Origin: Oscillospiraceae bacterium
Lineage (GTDB): Bacteria > Bacillota > Clostridia > Oscillospirales > Ruminococcaceae
Direction: 5' to 3'
Length of the DNA: 11,951 nt
NCBI GenBank assembly: GCA_022792755.1
Contig: JAAWBP010000031.1
Coordinates: forward strand, 1 to 11,951
The notes beneath the pieces were generated by a model. It had not been told where the DNA came from, ran no database searches, and saw only the letters and a list, made by a program, of their open reading frames with translations. This document shows positions 1 through 5,640 of this stretch, piece after piece. The position numbers and the translations under genes are program-made. The first letter of the stretch is position 1. The number at the start of each line of letters is the position of its first letter.

Positions 1-533
1 ACGGTCAGGAACGAAGCGGGGCCGTCTACCGCGTGCTGTCCATGGGGGAGCTGCGGATTGAAATAGATGCAGTCGCCTTCACAGAGGATATGATCGTGGC
101 CGCTTATGCTGACGCATACCTTCCCGGAGAGGACGTAGTTGAACTCCTGCCCCGAATGGGAAATCAGCTCCTGCGGCGGATCGCCGGGGGAGAGGCTGAC
201 AAGCAGGGGCTGCATCTTCCGGCCGATAAAGCTGTGAGCCAGGCTGAAAGCGGAATAGCCGTACCGCGCAATTCCAGGTGCTTTTCCTTTGCGGGTGATA
301 AAGTAGGTGTTCATTTTAGGGGCTTCTCCAGTGACGAGTTCGGTGAAGTCAATCCCCAGGATTCCCGCAATATCATACAGCGTGCTGATCGGGATATCAG
401 CCTCGCCGCTCTCACATTTTTGATAGCTTTCCTCTGTCATGTTCAGCCGGCCTGCCATCTCGGAGGGGCTGATTTCCAGGATTTCCCGCAGTTCTTTGAT
501 CCTGTGCGGAATCTCCATCAAGTTTTTGTGCAT
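1..533 (-). CDS. XRE-family regulator with C-terminal cupin domain (partial)
   Basis: Reading the minus strand from the ATG at 533-531 gives 177 codons without a stop up to the left edge, so the C-terminal end is missing. Residues about 8-68 form a lambda-repressor-like helix-turn-helix (IKELREIL, then SPSEMAGRLNMTEESYQKCE). After a linker, residues about 105-177 look like a small beta-barrel cupin: HSGQEFNYVLSGKV is motif 1 and GDCIYFNPQLPHG is motif 2, with H126, E130 and H164 as possible metal or ligand residues. Proteins of this design are usually about 180-190 residues, so I infer that only a few residues are lost. They act as cytoplasmic one-component regulators whose cupin senses a small molecule; the ligand here cannot be told. 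AGAAAGG at 550-544 is a suitable ribosome binding site. The gene is divergent from the sulfatase and could regulate it, but nothing in the sequence shows that directly. Confidence 0.85.
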   Translation of the reverse strand, partial: MHKNLMEIPHRIKELREILEISPSEMAGRLNMTEESYQKCESGEADIPISTLYDIAGILGIDFTELVTGEAPKMNTYFITRKGKAPGIARYGYSAFSLAHSFIGRKMQPLLVSLSPGDPPQELISHSGQEFNYVLSGKVCVSISGHDHILCEGDCIYFNPQLPHGQHAVDGPASFLT

Positions 534-566
534 AAAAACACAACCTTTCTAATCGATCGCTTCAGC

Positions 567-595
567 ATAAAATTACCATCCTATCTGCCGGTCAA
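567..595 (-). promoter_or_regulatory. Possible promoter of the XRE/cupin gene
   Basis: On the minus strand, TTGACC (595-590) and TTTTAT (572-567) are separated by 17 bp, ahead of the start at 533. The -35 box is good and the -10 box matches the consensus at four of six bases. The site is a candidate only. Confidence 0.45.
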
Positions 596-815
596 AAGCG
601 GAATCGCCGCCTGAATCGTGAAAAACGGACAGCTATTCCTAATATAGAATACCATTTTTTTAGGCTTTTTTCTACTTCATTTTTTGAGAAATTTTTAAAC
701 AGAATTCCCCGGCTGCTGGAAAAAATGTAATTTTGAGGGATAGGAGAAAGCGGCTGATGGCTCGGCTTTCCCAAACTCGCACCGGCGGGGAAAATCGGTC
801 GGGTGTTGATCTCTC

Positions 816-844
816 TTGCATCCGCTTCCTAATTCGGATATAAT
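816..844 (+). promoter_or_regulatory. SigA-type promoter of the sulfatase gene
   Basis: TTGCAT at 816-821 and a perfect TATAAT at 839-844 are separated by 17 bp. Transcription should begin near 851, giving a leader of about 70 nt before the sulfatase ATG at 922. This is one of the best promoter matches in the window. Confidence 0.8.
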
Positions 845-864
845 AAAGGCGGTAAATTAATCTT

Positions 865-887
865 AGATCAGCTGGCTCATCTGATCT
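865..887. repeat. 7-bp perfect inverted repeat, possible operator
   Basis: AGATCAG (865-871) and CTGATCT (881-887) are exact reverse complements with 9 bp between them. The repeat sits about 15-35 bp downstream of the inferred transcription start of the sulfatase gene. A dyad in this position could be a repressor operator acting as a roadblock, or a hairpin in the mRNA leader. The neighbouring XRE/cupin protein is a possible binder, but that is inference from position only. Confidence 0.5.
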
Positions 888-921
888 TGACATTCTTGTC
901 ACCGAAAAAGAGGGGGATTCT

Positions 922-2334
922 ATGAATTACATCATCTTTATGCCGGATGAGATGCGCGCAGAAAGTGTTGGCTGCTATGGCCATCCATTTGTGCAGACCC
1001 CGAACCTCGACCGCCTTGCGGAGGAGGGGACGCTGTTCGAACAGTGCCACGTCCAGAATCCGGTCTGCTCGCCCTGCCGTTGCTCCTTTGCAACGGGCCA
1101 ATATCCGCATACCAATGGACACCGCACCCTCTGGAATCTCGTCAAGCCGTATGAACACAACCTATTCCGCTACATGAAGGAAGCGGGCTACGACGTTTGG
1201 GTGTACGGCAAAAACGACTTGTTTGCCGCGGATACCATCCCGCTTTCCGCCGACGTGTTTGTAGAAAAACAGGCTGAAAATCCGCCCGCCGAAAGTCCGC
1301 AGAGCGCCACCGGAAATGTTGACGATTTCCTGCTCGAGCCGATGCAGTGCGGCGAGGACGGCGTGAAGGATTACGCCAATGTTATGGCCGGTATTGAAAA
1401 GATTATCGGCTGGAAACAGGGGGATCGGCCGTTTGTCCTTTTCCTTCCGCTTTTGTATCCGCACTGCCCCTATACCGCGCCGGAATCCTATTACCACCTT
1501 TATGAAAAGGAAGAGATTTCACTGCGCGGCGCCGGCGAAAAGAAGCCGGAGTTTCACGAACTGATCCGCCGCTACCGTTCGTTGAATGATGAAGAAGTTC
1601 TACGAAAAGTACAAGCGGTTTACCTTTCCATGATCACATACAGCGACGCTCTGCTCGGGAAGCTGATGGAAGCGTTAGACCGTTCTGCGGCGGCGGACGA
1701 CACCCTCTTGATCGCCGTTTCCGACCACGGTGACTATGCGGGCGACTATGGGCTGGTCGAAAAGTGGCCGGATGGGTTTGAGGATGTCCTCACCCGCGTT
1801 CCACTGATCATCCGCGGTCCCGGCGTAAAGGCTGGGCACCGCGTCCGCGGGCAGGTGGAGCTGCTCGACCTGATGCCGACCTTTTTGGAATCGGCGGGGA
1901 TCGAACCGCAGCACACCTTCTTTGGCGAGTCGCTCTGGCCGGCCCTGCGTGGCGGCGACGGCGATTTGGAGCGCCCGGTTTATGGGGACGGCGGCTACGA
2001 CCCGCACGAGCCGCACTGTTTTGAGGGGTGGGGGACCCGCGACGCCAATATCATGTATCCCGGCGGCGTCTATTACCACAAAGCCCTTCAGCAGCAGGAA
2101 CATCCCCGGTCGGTCTGCCGCACGACGATGATGCGCACCCTTGACTATAAGCTCATCTACCGCACCAGCGGGGATTGCGAGTTTTACGACCTGCGGGAAG
2201 ACCCCGAGGAGCTGGAAAACCGGTATCACGACGAAAAATACGCGGAGCAGGTTCAGAAGATGCAGAACCAGCTCCTCAACTGGTATGTGAAAACCTCGGA
2301 TACCGTTCCCATGACCAGCGATTCACGGGTGTAA
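922..2334 (+). CDS. Cysteine-type sulfatase, cytoplasmic
   Basis: This 470-residue protein belongs to the formylglycine-dependent sulfatases, which hydrolyse sulfate esters. The signature is C49-S-P-C52-R53 followed by CSFATG, where C49 would be oxidised to the catalytic formylglycine. Other expected active-site elements are visible: D9 in PDEMR near the N-terminus, H181 in YPHCPYTAP, D268-H269 in SDHGDYAGD, and K281 in LVEKWPDGF. The C-terminal part carries the usual YKLIY...EFYDLREDPEELEN pattern. Length is normal for the family. There is no signal peptide or membrane segment, so it should act in the cytoplasm on an imported sulfated sugar or similar small substrate; the exact substrate cannot be read. 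AGGGGG at 911-916 is the ribosome binding site. No sulfatase-maturing enzyme or sugar transporter lies beside it in this window. Some sulfatase-fold relatives are phosphatases, but the intact CxPxR motif argues for sulfatase. Confidence 0.88.
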   Translation: MNYIIFMPDEMRAESVGCYGHPFVQTPNLDRLAEEGTLFEQCHVQNPVCSPCRCSFATGQYPHTNGHRTLWNLVKPYEHNLFRYMKEAGYDVWVYGKNDLFAADTIPLSADVFVEKQAENPPAESPQSATGNVDDFLLEPMQCGEDGVKDYANVMAGIEKIIGWKQGDRPFVLFLPLLYPHCPYTAPESYYHLYEKEEISLRGAGEKKPEFHELIRRYRSLNDEEVLRKVQAVYLSMITYSDALLGKLMEALDRSAAADDTLLIAVSDHGDYAGDYGLVEKWPDGFEDVLTRVPLIIRGPGVKAGHRVRGQVELLDLMPTFLESAGIEPQHTFFGESLWPALRGGDGDLERPVYGDGGYDPHEPHCFEGWGTRDANIMYPGGVYYHKALQQQEHPRSVCRTTMMRTLDYKLIYRTSGDCEFYDLREDPEELENRYHDEKYAEQVQKMQNQLLNWYVKTSDTVPMTSDSRV

Positions 2335-2363
2335 AAAGCCTAAAAATCCATGAATATACGGCA

Positions 2364-2399
2364 AAACGGGATAACTGCACAGTTATCCCGTTTAATTTC
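2364..2399 (+). terminator. Hairpin after the sulfatase gene, probable intrinsic terminator
   Basis: The arms 2364-2377 and 2380-2393 are perfect 14-bp reverse complements around the dinucleotide CA, so a 13-bp stem with a GCAC loop can form. The stem ends in AAA/TTT and is followed by TTTAATTTCTTATTT, a T-rich but interrupted tail. It probably ends sulfatase transcription. It stops only 12 bp before the ribosome binding site of the nucleotidyltransferase, so that gene depends on readthrough or on a promoter I cannot recognise. Confidence 0.7.
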
Positions 2400-2419
2400 T
2401 TATTTGGAGGTGCAGAGAA

Positions 2420-3085
2420 ATGATTGATATCAATAAGTGGGTCAGCCGCTATACCGATGCGGTAAAAGAACGGTTCGGAGAGCGGGTTTGGCTGATCGGA
2501 TTGCAGGGCAGCTACGGCAGGGGAGAAGCGGCTGAAACGAGCGATATTGATGTAGTGCTGATTTTGGACGCGGTATCCTATAAGGATTTGACAGCCTACA
2601 GTAAGCTGCTCGATTCCCTGCCCGATAGGGATAAGGTCTGCGGGTTTATTTCCGGTAAGCCGGAGCTCGAAGCATGGGAAAAATCGGATTTGTTCCAGTT
2701 TTGCCACGACACGACCCCTATCTGCGGTTCTCTCGACGAGCTTTTGCAGACAATCGGTGAGAGTGATGTAAAACGGGCGGTCAAAGCGGGAGCCTGCAAT
2801 CTCTATCACGCCTGTGTGCACAATGCGGTTCACGAAAAAAGCTGTGATCTGCTGAAAGAGCTGTATAAGTCTGCGGCGTTTACCCTCCAGGCCATCGCTT
2901 ATCTGCAAACCGGCGTATTTGAAAGGAAGCAGGGGAAGCTATCGGCCCTTCTTTCGCCTGACGAACAGAAAATATTGGAAAAACGGCTGCTCGTCAAGGA
3001 GCGCGGGATCGTTTCCGACGACGAATTTGCCCAGCTGTCGGCGCTGCTGATCCGCTGGTCGTCGAAATGGATTCTGGAATGGTAG
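2420..3085 (+). CDS. Minimal nucleotidyltransferase (MNT-type) with helical C-terminal domain
   Basis: The 221-residue product starts with an NTase fold: G30-S31-Y-G-R-G, then S41-D42-I-D44-V-V-L. This is the GSxxRG...SDxD pattern that binds the nucleotide and metal in DNA-polymerase-beta-like transferases. The third metal-binding acidic residue is not obvious; D97 in HDTTPICG or an upstream Glu are candidates. From about residue 115 onward the protein is predicted helical (NLYHACVHNAVHEK...LLKELYKSAAFTLQA), like the helical partner domain of antibiotic nucleotidyltransferases. Its substrate is unknown: it may add a nucleotide to a small molecule, an antibiotic or another macromolecule. GGAGG at 2406-2410 sits 9 nt before the ATG. 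The gene is not visibly paired with a separate HEPN antitoxin-type partner, so I do not call it a toxin-antitoxin module. It converges with the acetyltransferase gene with only 13 bp between stop codons. Confidence 0.75.
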   Translation: MIDINKWVSRYTDAVKERFGERVWLIGLQGSYGRGEAAETSDIDVVLILDAVSYKDLTAYSKLLDSLPDRDKVCGFISGKPELEAWEKSDLFQFCHDTTPICGSLDELLQTIGESDVKRAVKAGACNLYHACVHNAVHEKSCDLLKELYKSAAFTLQAIAYLQTGVFERKQGKLSALLSPDEQKILEKRLLVKERGIVSDDEFAQLSALLIRWSSKWILEW

Positions 3086-3098
3086 CCGCTTTGGGAAT

Positions 3099-3551
3099 TT
3101 ATCGATGGATATACATCCTTGTCATATCCGGCTCGTCATCTCCCTGAACCATGCATAAAAATTCCCACCCATATCGTTCGTAAAAGCCGGTATGGTCAGT
3201 GACCAAGTAGATTGGTGTAATGCCTTTGGATTTTAGGTCGTTCACGGCCATGTCAAGCAGATGCCCTGCAATTCCTTTACAGCGGTATTCTGTTTCCGTA
3301 TATACCGCGCAAACGTTAGGCGTAAGGTCTTTTCTATCATGGAAGTCATTTTCTATGACGCCCAGCCCTCCTATAATTCTGTTGCCGTCTAAGCAAAGAT
3401 ACCATCCGTACTCGGTTTCACGATTAAGATAAGCTTCCATGCATGCAAGATAAGCTTCCAGTGGCACTCCCCATTTACTATGGAACCATTCGGCTGCGGC
3501 CCTTTTTAACTGCGGCTTCTCTCTTAAAGTGATATATCTGTACCCGCCCAT
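3099..3551 (-). CDS. GNAT-family N-acetyltransferase
   Basis: The 150-residue product has the single-domain GNAT layout. An N-terminal helix region (residues about 11-43) is followed by beta strands (YGWYLCLDGNRIIGGLGVIEN, 48-68) and VCAVYTETEYRCKGIAGHLL (80-99). In the last of these, R90-x-x-G93-x-A95 is the acetyl-CoA pyrophosphate-binding loop. Then come a helix and the typical GFYERYGWEFL element (about residues 121-131). It should transfer an acetyl group from acetyl-CoA to an amine in the cytoplasm; the acceptor is unknown. AAGGAGA at 3564-3558 lies 6 nt from the ATG, which supports this start, and a good promoter lies just upstream. It is transcribed away from the thiamin operon. Its 3' end faces the nucleotidyltransferase gene, and I see no intrinsic terminator between them. 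Confidence 0.82.
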   Translation of the reverse strand: MGGYRYITLREKPQLKRAAAEWFHSKWGVPLEAYLACMEAYLNRETEYGWYLCLDGNRIIGGLGVIENDFHDRKDLTPNVCAVYTETEYRCKGIAGHLLDMAVNDLKSKGITPIYLVTDHTGFYERYGWEFLCMVQGDDEPDMTRMYIHR

Positions 3552-3584
3552 ATTTTCTCTCCTTGGATTCCTGTTTGTTTCCCG

Positions 3585-3613
3585 ATTATATCACGGCCGA
3601 CGTTGAATTACAA
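3585..3613 (-). promoter_or_regulatory. SigA-type promoter of the GNAT gene
   Basis: On the minus strand, TTGTAA (3613-3608) and a perfect TATAAT (3590-3585) are separated by 17 bp. The start codon lies about 35 bp downstream. One arm of a 9-bp inverted repeat (3596-3604) falls inside the spacer. Confidence 0.7.
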
Positions 3614-3649
3614 GCTGGTATTGGCAAAGTTTCAGCCGGAAACGTCGGC
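3596..3649. repeat. 9-bp inverted repeat between divergent promoters
   Basis: GCCGACGTT (3596-3604) and AACGTCGGC (3641-3649) are exact reverse complements separated by 36 bp. The left arm overlaps the GNAT promoter spacer, and the right arm lies about 30 bp upstream of the -35 box of the thiamin operon. The spacing would suit a protein that binds two half-sites, but it could also be chance. Confidence 0.4.
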
Positions 3650-3678
3650 TTTCAATAGAGATCATTTTTTAATGGTAC

Positions 3679-3707
3679 TTGCAATTTAAATGAAAACGGT
3701 GTATAAT
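3679..3707 (+). promoter_or_regulatory. SigA-type promoter of the thiamin operon
   Basis: TTGCAA (3679-3684) and a perfect TATAAT (3702-3707) are separated by 17 bp. Transcription should start near 3714, a few bases ahead of the riboswitch aptamer, which supports the assignment. Confidence 0.82.
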
Positions 3708-3721
3708 ATCCTCACAATCGA

Positions 3722-3812
3722 ATAGACGGGAGCTTGTGTGACAGGCTGAGAGGAAGGTGAGACCTTCGACCGATAACCTGATTTGGATAATGCCAACGTA
3801 GGGATACTGAAG
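3722..3812 (+). promoter_or_regulatory. TPP riboswitch aptamer (thi box)
   Basis: The stretch carries the two conserved sequence blocks of the thiamin pyrophosphate aptamer. GGCTGAGA (about 3744-3751) belongs to the pyrimidine-sensing helix. ACCTGATTTGGATAATGCC followed by AACGTAGGGA (3776-3803) is the pyrophosphate-sensing side. CTTGT/ACAGG at 3733-3745 can form the small extension hairpin seen in other members, and AAGG...CCTT at 3754-3766 closes the variable arm. TPP binding would stabilise this fold and favour the terminator just downstream, repressing the thi genes when the cofactor is abundant. The exact ends are approximate. Confidence 0.95.
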
Positions 3813-3826
3813 GACAAGTGTTTTGA

Positions 3827-3862
3827 GCGGGGAGTTACCGGATCGGTAGCTCCCCGCTTTTT
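3827..3862 (+). terminator. Riboswitch-controlled intrinsic terminator
   Basis: GCGGGGAGTTACCG (3827-3840) pairs with CGGTAGCTCCCCGC (3844-3857) over 14 positions with one G-U pair and a GAT loop, followed by five T residues. It lies between the aptamer and thiS, so it is the expression platform. A possible antiterminator can be seen: GGGAGCT at 3728-3734, at the 5' edge of the aptamer, is exactly complementary to AGCTCCC at 3848-3854 in the terminator's 3' arm. That switch model is my inference. Confidence 0.9.
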
Positions 3863-3880
3863 GCGTTTGGAGGGAAGAGA

Positions 3881-4075
3881 ATGGTTCGAGTAAATGGTCA
3901 GAATTTAGAGATCGCCGGGAAAACCGTAGCAGAATTCTTGGCGGATGCGGGATACGATCCGAAACGGGTCGCGGTAGAGCGCGGCGGCGGTATTGTGCCG
4001 AAGACGCAATACGGCGAAACCGTACTGACGGACGGCGACTGTGTCGAAGTCGTCAGTTTTGTGGGGGGCGGATGA
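3881..4075 (+). CDS. thiS: Sulfur carrier protein ThiS
   Basis: This 64-residue ubiquitin-like protein ends in VGGG. The terminal Gly-Gly (G63-G64) is the ThiS hallmark: its carboxylate is adenylated by ThiF, converted to a thiocarboxylate and used by ThiG as the sulfur donor for the thiazole ring. The beta-grasp pattern is clear (MVRVNGQNLEI, TVAEFLADAGYDPKRVAVERGGGIVPK, DGDCVEVVSFVGGG), and the length is normal. GGAGGG at 3869-3874 precedes the ATG by 6 nt. It is the first gene of the operon, directly after the riboswitch terminator, and its stop codon is followed at once by the thiF start, which suggests coupled translation. Confidence 0.95.
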   Translation: MVRVNGQNLEIAGKTVAEFLADAGYDPKRVAVERGGGIVPKTQYGETVLTDGDCVEVVSFVGGG

Positions 4076-4076
4076 G

Positions 4077-4712
4077 TTGATACCGTCAAAGGAAGCGATG
4101 CTGAAGGCATTGGAAGAACGGCACGGCAGGGAATTGCAACGTAAATTTACGTCGGCTGTGGTCGCTGTCTGCGGGCTGGGCGGTCTTGGTTCCAATATTG
4201 CGGCCTCTCTTGCCCGCGCGGGAATCGGCAGGCTGATCCTCATCGACTTTGACCGGGTAGAGCTTTCCAACCTCCATCGACAGCAATATAAGGTCTCCCA
4301 GATCGGCAGATACAAAACGGAGGCGATGGCTGAAAATCTAAAAGAGATCGCCCCGTACACCGAGCTTGGGATCCATACAGCCCGCATAACGGAAAGCAAC
4401 GCGGCGGAACTTCTGAAAAACGCCGACATCATATGCGAAGCGTTTGACAATGCCGAGTGTAAAGCGATGCTTGTGAATTTAGTCCTCGAAACGATGCCGG
4501 AAAAATACCTCGTAGCCGCGTCCGGCATGGCGGGGCTGGGCAGTGCGAACGACATCAAAACCCGGAGGGTGGCAAAGCGTTTTTACCTCTGTGGGGATGA
4601 GGTCAGCAGCGTGGGTGACGGGATCGGGCTGGTGTCCCCTCGCGTCATGCTCTGCGCCGCACATCAGGCGCAGATGGTTCTCCGTATTTTAGCGGGTGAG
4701 CCGGAAGAATAG
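4077..4712 (+). CDS. thiF: ThiS adenylyltransferase ThiF (short family)
   Basis: The product activates the C-terminus of ThiS with ATP in the cytoplasm. From the TTG at 4077 it has 211 residues, the size of the short ThiF family of clostridia. The Rossmann nucleotide-binding loop is G33-L-G-G-L-G38-S-N. The E1-like catalytic stretch is D57-F-D59-R-V-E-L-S-N65-L-H-R68-Q-Q-Y, followed by ICEAFDNAECKAML. Unlike MoeB and long ThiF proteins, no pair of zinc-binding CxxC motifs is visible, as is usual for this short group. I chose TTG 4077 because family members begin with MIP(S/T)KE just before the first helix. A GTG at 4041 would overlap thiS by 35 nt, and an ATG at 4098 would cut the N-terminal helix. 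The start lies one base after the thiS stop codon, so translation is probably coupled. Confidence 0.9.
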   Translation: MIPSKEAMLKALEERHGRELQRKFTSAVVAVCGLGGLGSNIAASLARAGIGRLILIDFDRVELSNLHRQQYKVSQIGRYKTEAMAENLKEIAPYTELGIHTARITESNAAELLKNADIICEAFDNAECKAMLVNLVLETMPEKYLVAASGMAGLGSANDIKTRRVAKRFYLCGDEVSSVGDGIGLVSPRVMLCAAHQAQMVLRILAGEPEE

Positions 4713-4857
4713 ACGGAGCAATCAAGGTACAGCGTATTTTTCGCAGAAGAGGGGAAGCCGGCGCTTTTGATGGGCGCCAGCCGGCCAAACGGGAACGAAT
4801 GGTATCTGCGGCGTGTTTTTCCTCGACCCGTTTCAATAAAAGAAAGAAGGAAATCAG
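4713..4857 (+). other. 145-bp gap between thiF and thiG with a GC-rich stem-loop
   Basis: GCCGGC at 4757-4762 is matched by its complement at 4780-4785, and an alternative inner pairing joins GGCGC (4760-4764) with GCGCC (4774-4778). No T-run follows, so it is not a standard terminator. It could be an mRNA processing or stability element. I see no gene and no clear promoter here; thiG is probably read from the operon promoter. Confidence 0.4.
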
Positions 4858-5628
4858 ATGAATGACGACACACTCCGACTCGGCGGGCATGAATTCCATT
4901 CCCGCTTCATCCTCGGCTCGGGGAAATACTCTCTGAAATTGATCGAGGCAGCAGTCAAAGACGCCGGAGCGGAAATCATCACCCTGGCAGTCCGCCGGGC
5001 GAATACCAAGGAACAGGAGAACATTTTAGACTATATCCCCGACGGCGTCACCCTGCTCCCGAATACCAGCGGCGCGAGAAATGCCGAAGAAGCGGTTCGG
5101 ATTGCGCGGCTTGCGCGGGAGCTCGGCTGCGGAGATTTTGTGAAGATTGAGATTATGCGGGATTCCAAATACCTGCTCCCCGACAACCAGGAGACGATCC
5201 GGGCGACAGAAATCCTCGCAAAAGAGGGCTTTGCCGTCATGCCGTATATGTACCCCGACCTGAATACGGCCCGCGACCTCGTCGGCGCTGGAGCGGCCGC
5301 CGTTATGCCGCTCGGCTCCCCGATCGGCTCCAATAAAGGGCTTGCAACCAGGGAGTTCATCCAGATCCTCATCGACGAGATCGACCTCCCCGTTATCGTA
5401 GACGCCGGCATCGGGAAGCCCTCCCAGGCCTGCGAGGCGATGGAGATGGGTGCCGCCGCTGTCATGGCGAATACCGCCCTTGCCACCGCGGGGAATCTCC
5501 CGATGATGGCGGCCGCTTTCCGCCAGGCTGTCGAAGCGGGGCGGAAAGGGTATCTGGCAGGGCTCGGAAGGGTTCTCACCCGCGGCGCTTCCGCCTCCGA
5601 CCCGCTGACCGGTTTCCTCCGGGATTGA
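4858..5628 (+). CDS. thiG: Thiazole synthase ThiG
   Basis: ThiG condenses 1-deoxyxylulose 5-phosphate, dehydroglycine from ThiH and sulfur from ThiS thiocarboxylate into the thiazole phosphate carboxylate. The 256-residue length is exactly that usual for the family. K96 in GDFVKIEIM is at the position of the lysine that forms the imine with the sugar in Bacillus subtilis ThiG, and E98 follows it. The phosphate-binding segments are present: VMPLGSPIGSNKGL (149-162), VDAGIGKPSQA (181-191) and ANTALATAGNP-like ANTALATAGNLP (204-215). The N-terminal FILGSGKY and VRRANTK match the family too. AGAAGGA ends about 7 nt before the ATG. The mid-region has MPYMYPDLNTARD where many bacterial ThiG proteins have PYxxDDP, which I take as a lineage variation. 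Confidence 0.96.
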   Translation: MNDDTLRLGGHEFHSRFILGSGKYSLKLIEAAVKDAGAEIITLAVRRANTKEQENILDYIPDGVTLLPNTSGARNAEEAVRIARLARELGCGDFVKIEIMRDSKYLLPDNQETIRATEILAKEGFAVMPYMYPDLNTARDLVGAGAAAVMPLGSPIGSNKGLATREFIQILIDEIDLPVIVDAGIGKPSQACEAMEMGAAAVMANTALATAGNLPMMAAAFRQAVEAGRKGYLAGLGRVLTRGASASDPLTGFLRD

Positions 5629-5640
5629 GAGGTGCAGGGA

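Larger units (their letters stand above)
534..921. other. 388-bp divergent intergenic region
   Basis: This stretch separates the XRE/cupin gene from the sulfatase gene. It holds a candidate promoter facing left (567-595), a strong promoter facing right (816-844) and an inverted repeat in the right-hand leader (865-887). The middle (about 640-740) is rich in A and T runs. A weak dyad (GAAAGC at 747-752, GCTTTC at 766-771) lies between the promoters. Short open frames on the minus strand here lack a convincing ribosome binding site and recognisable protein sequence, and one of them runs through the sulfatase promoter, so I do not call a gene. Confidence 0.6.

Noticed and set aside
33..614. Plus-strand open frame of 193 codons
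   Set aside because: It is the complement of the XRE/cupin gene. The minus strand gives clear helix-turn-helix and cupin motifs, while the plus-strand protein looks like no known family and has no ribosome binding site.
592..902. Short minus-strand frames upstream of the sulfatase
   Set aside because: They have no recognisable protein sequence and no good ribosome binding site, and one runs through the strong sulfatase promoter.
2420..3551. Nucleotidyltransferase plus GNAT as a toxin-antitoxin pair
   Set aside because: The genes are convergent with separate expression signals, not an operon, and neither shows toxin-antitoxin-specific motifs such as a partner HEPN RxxxxH protein or a type II antitoxin DNA-binding domain.
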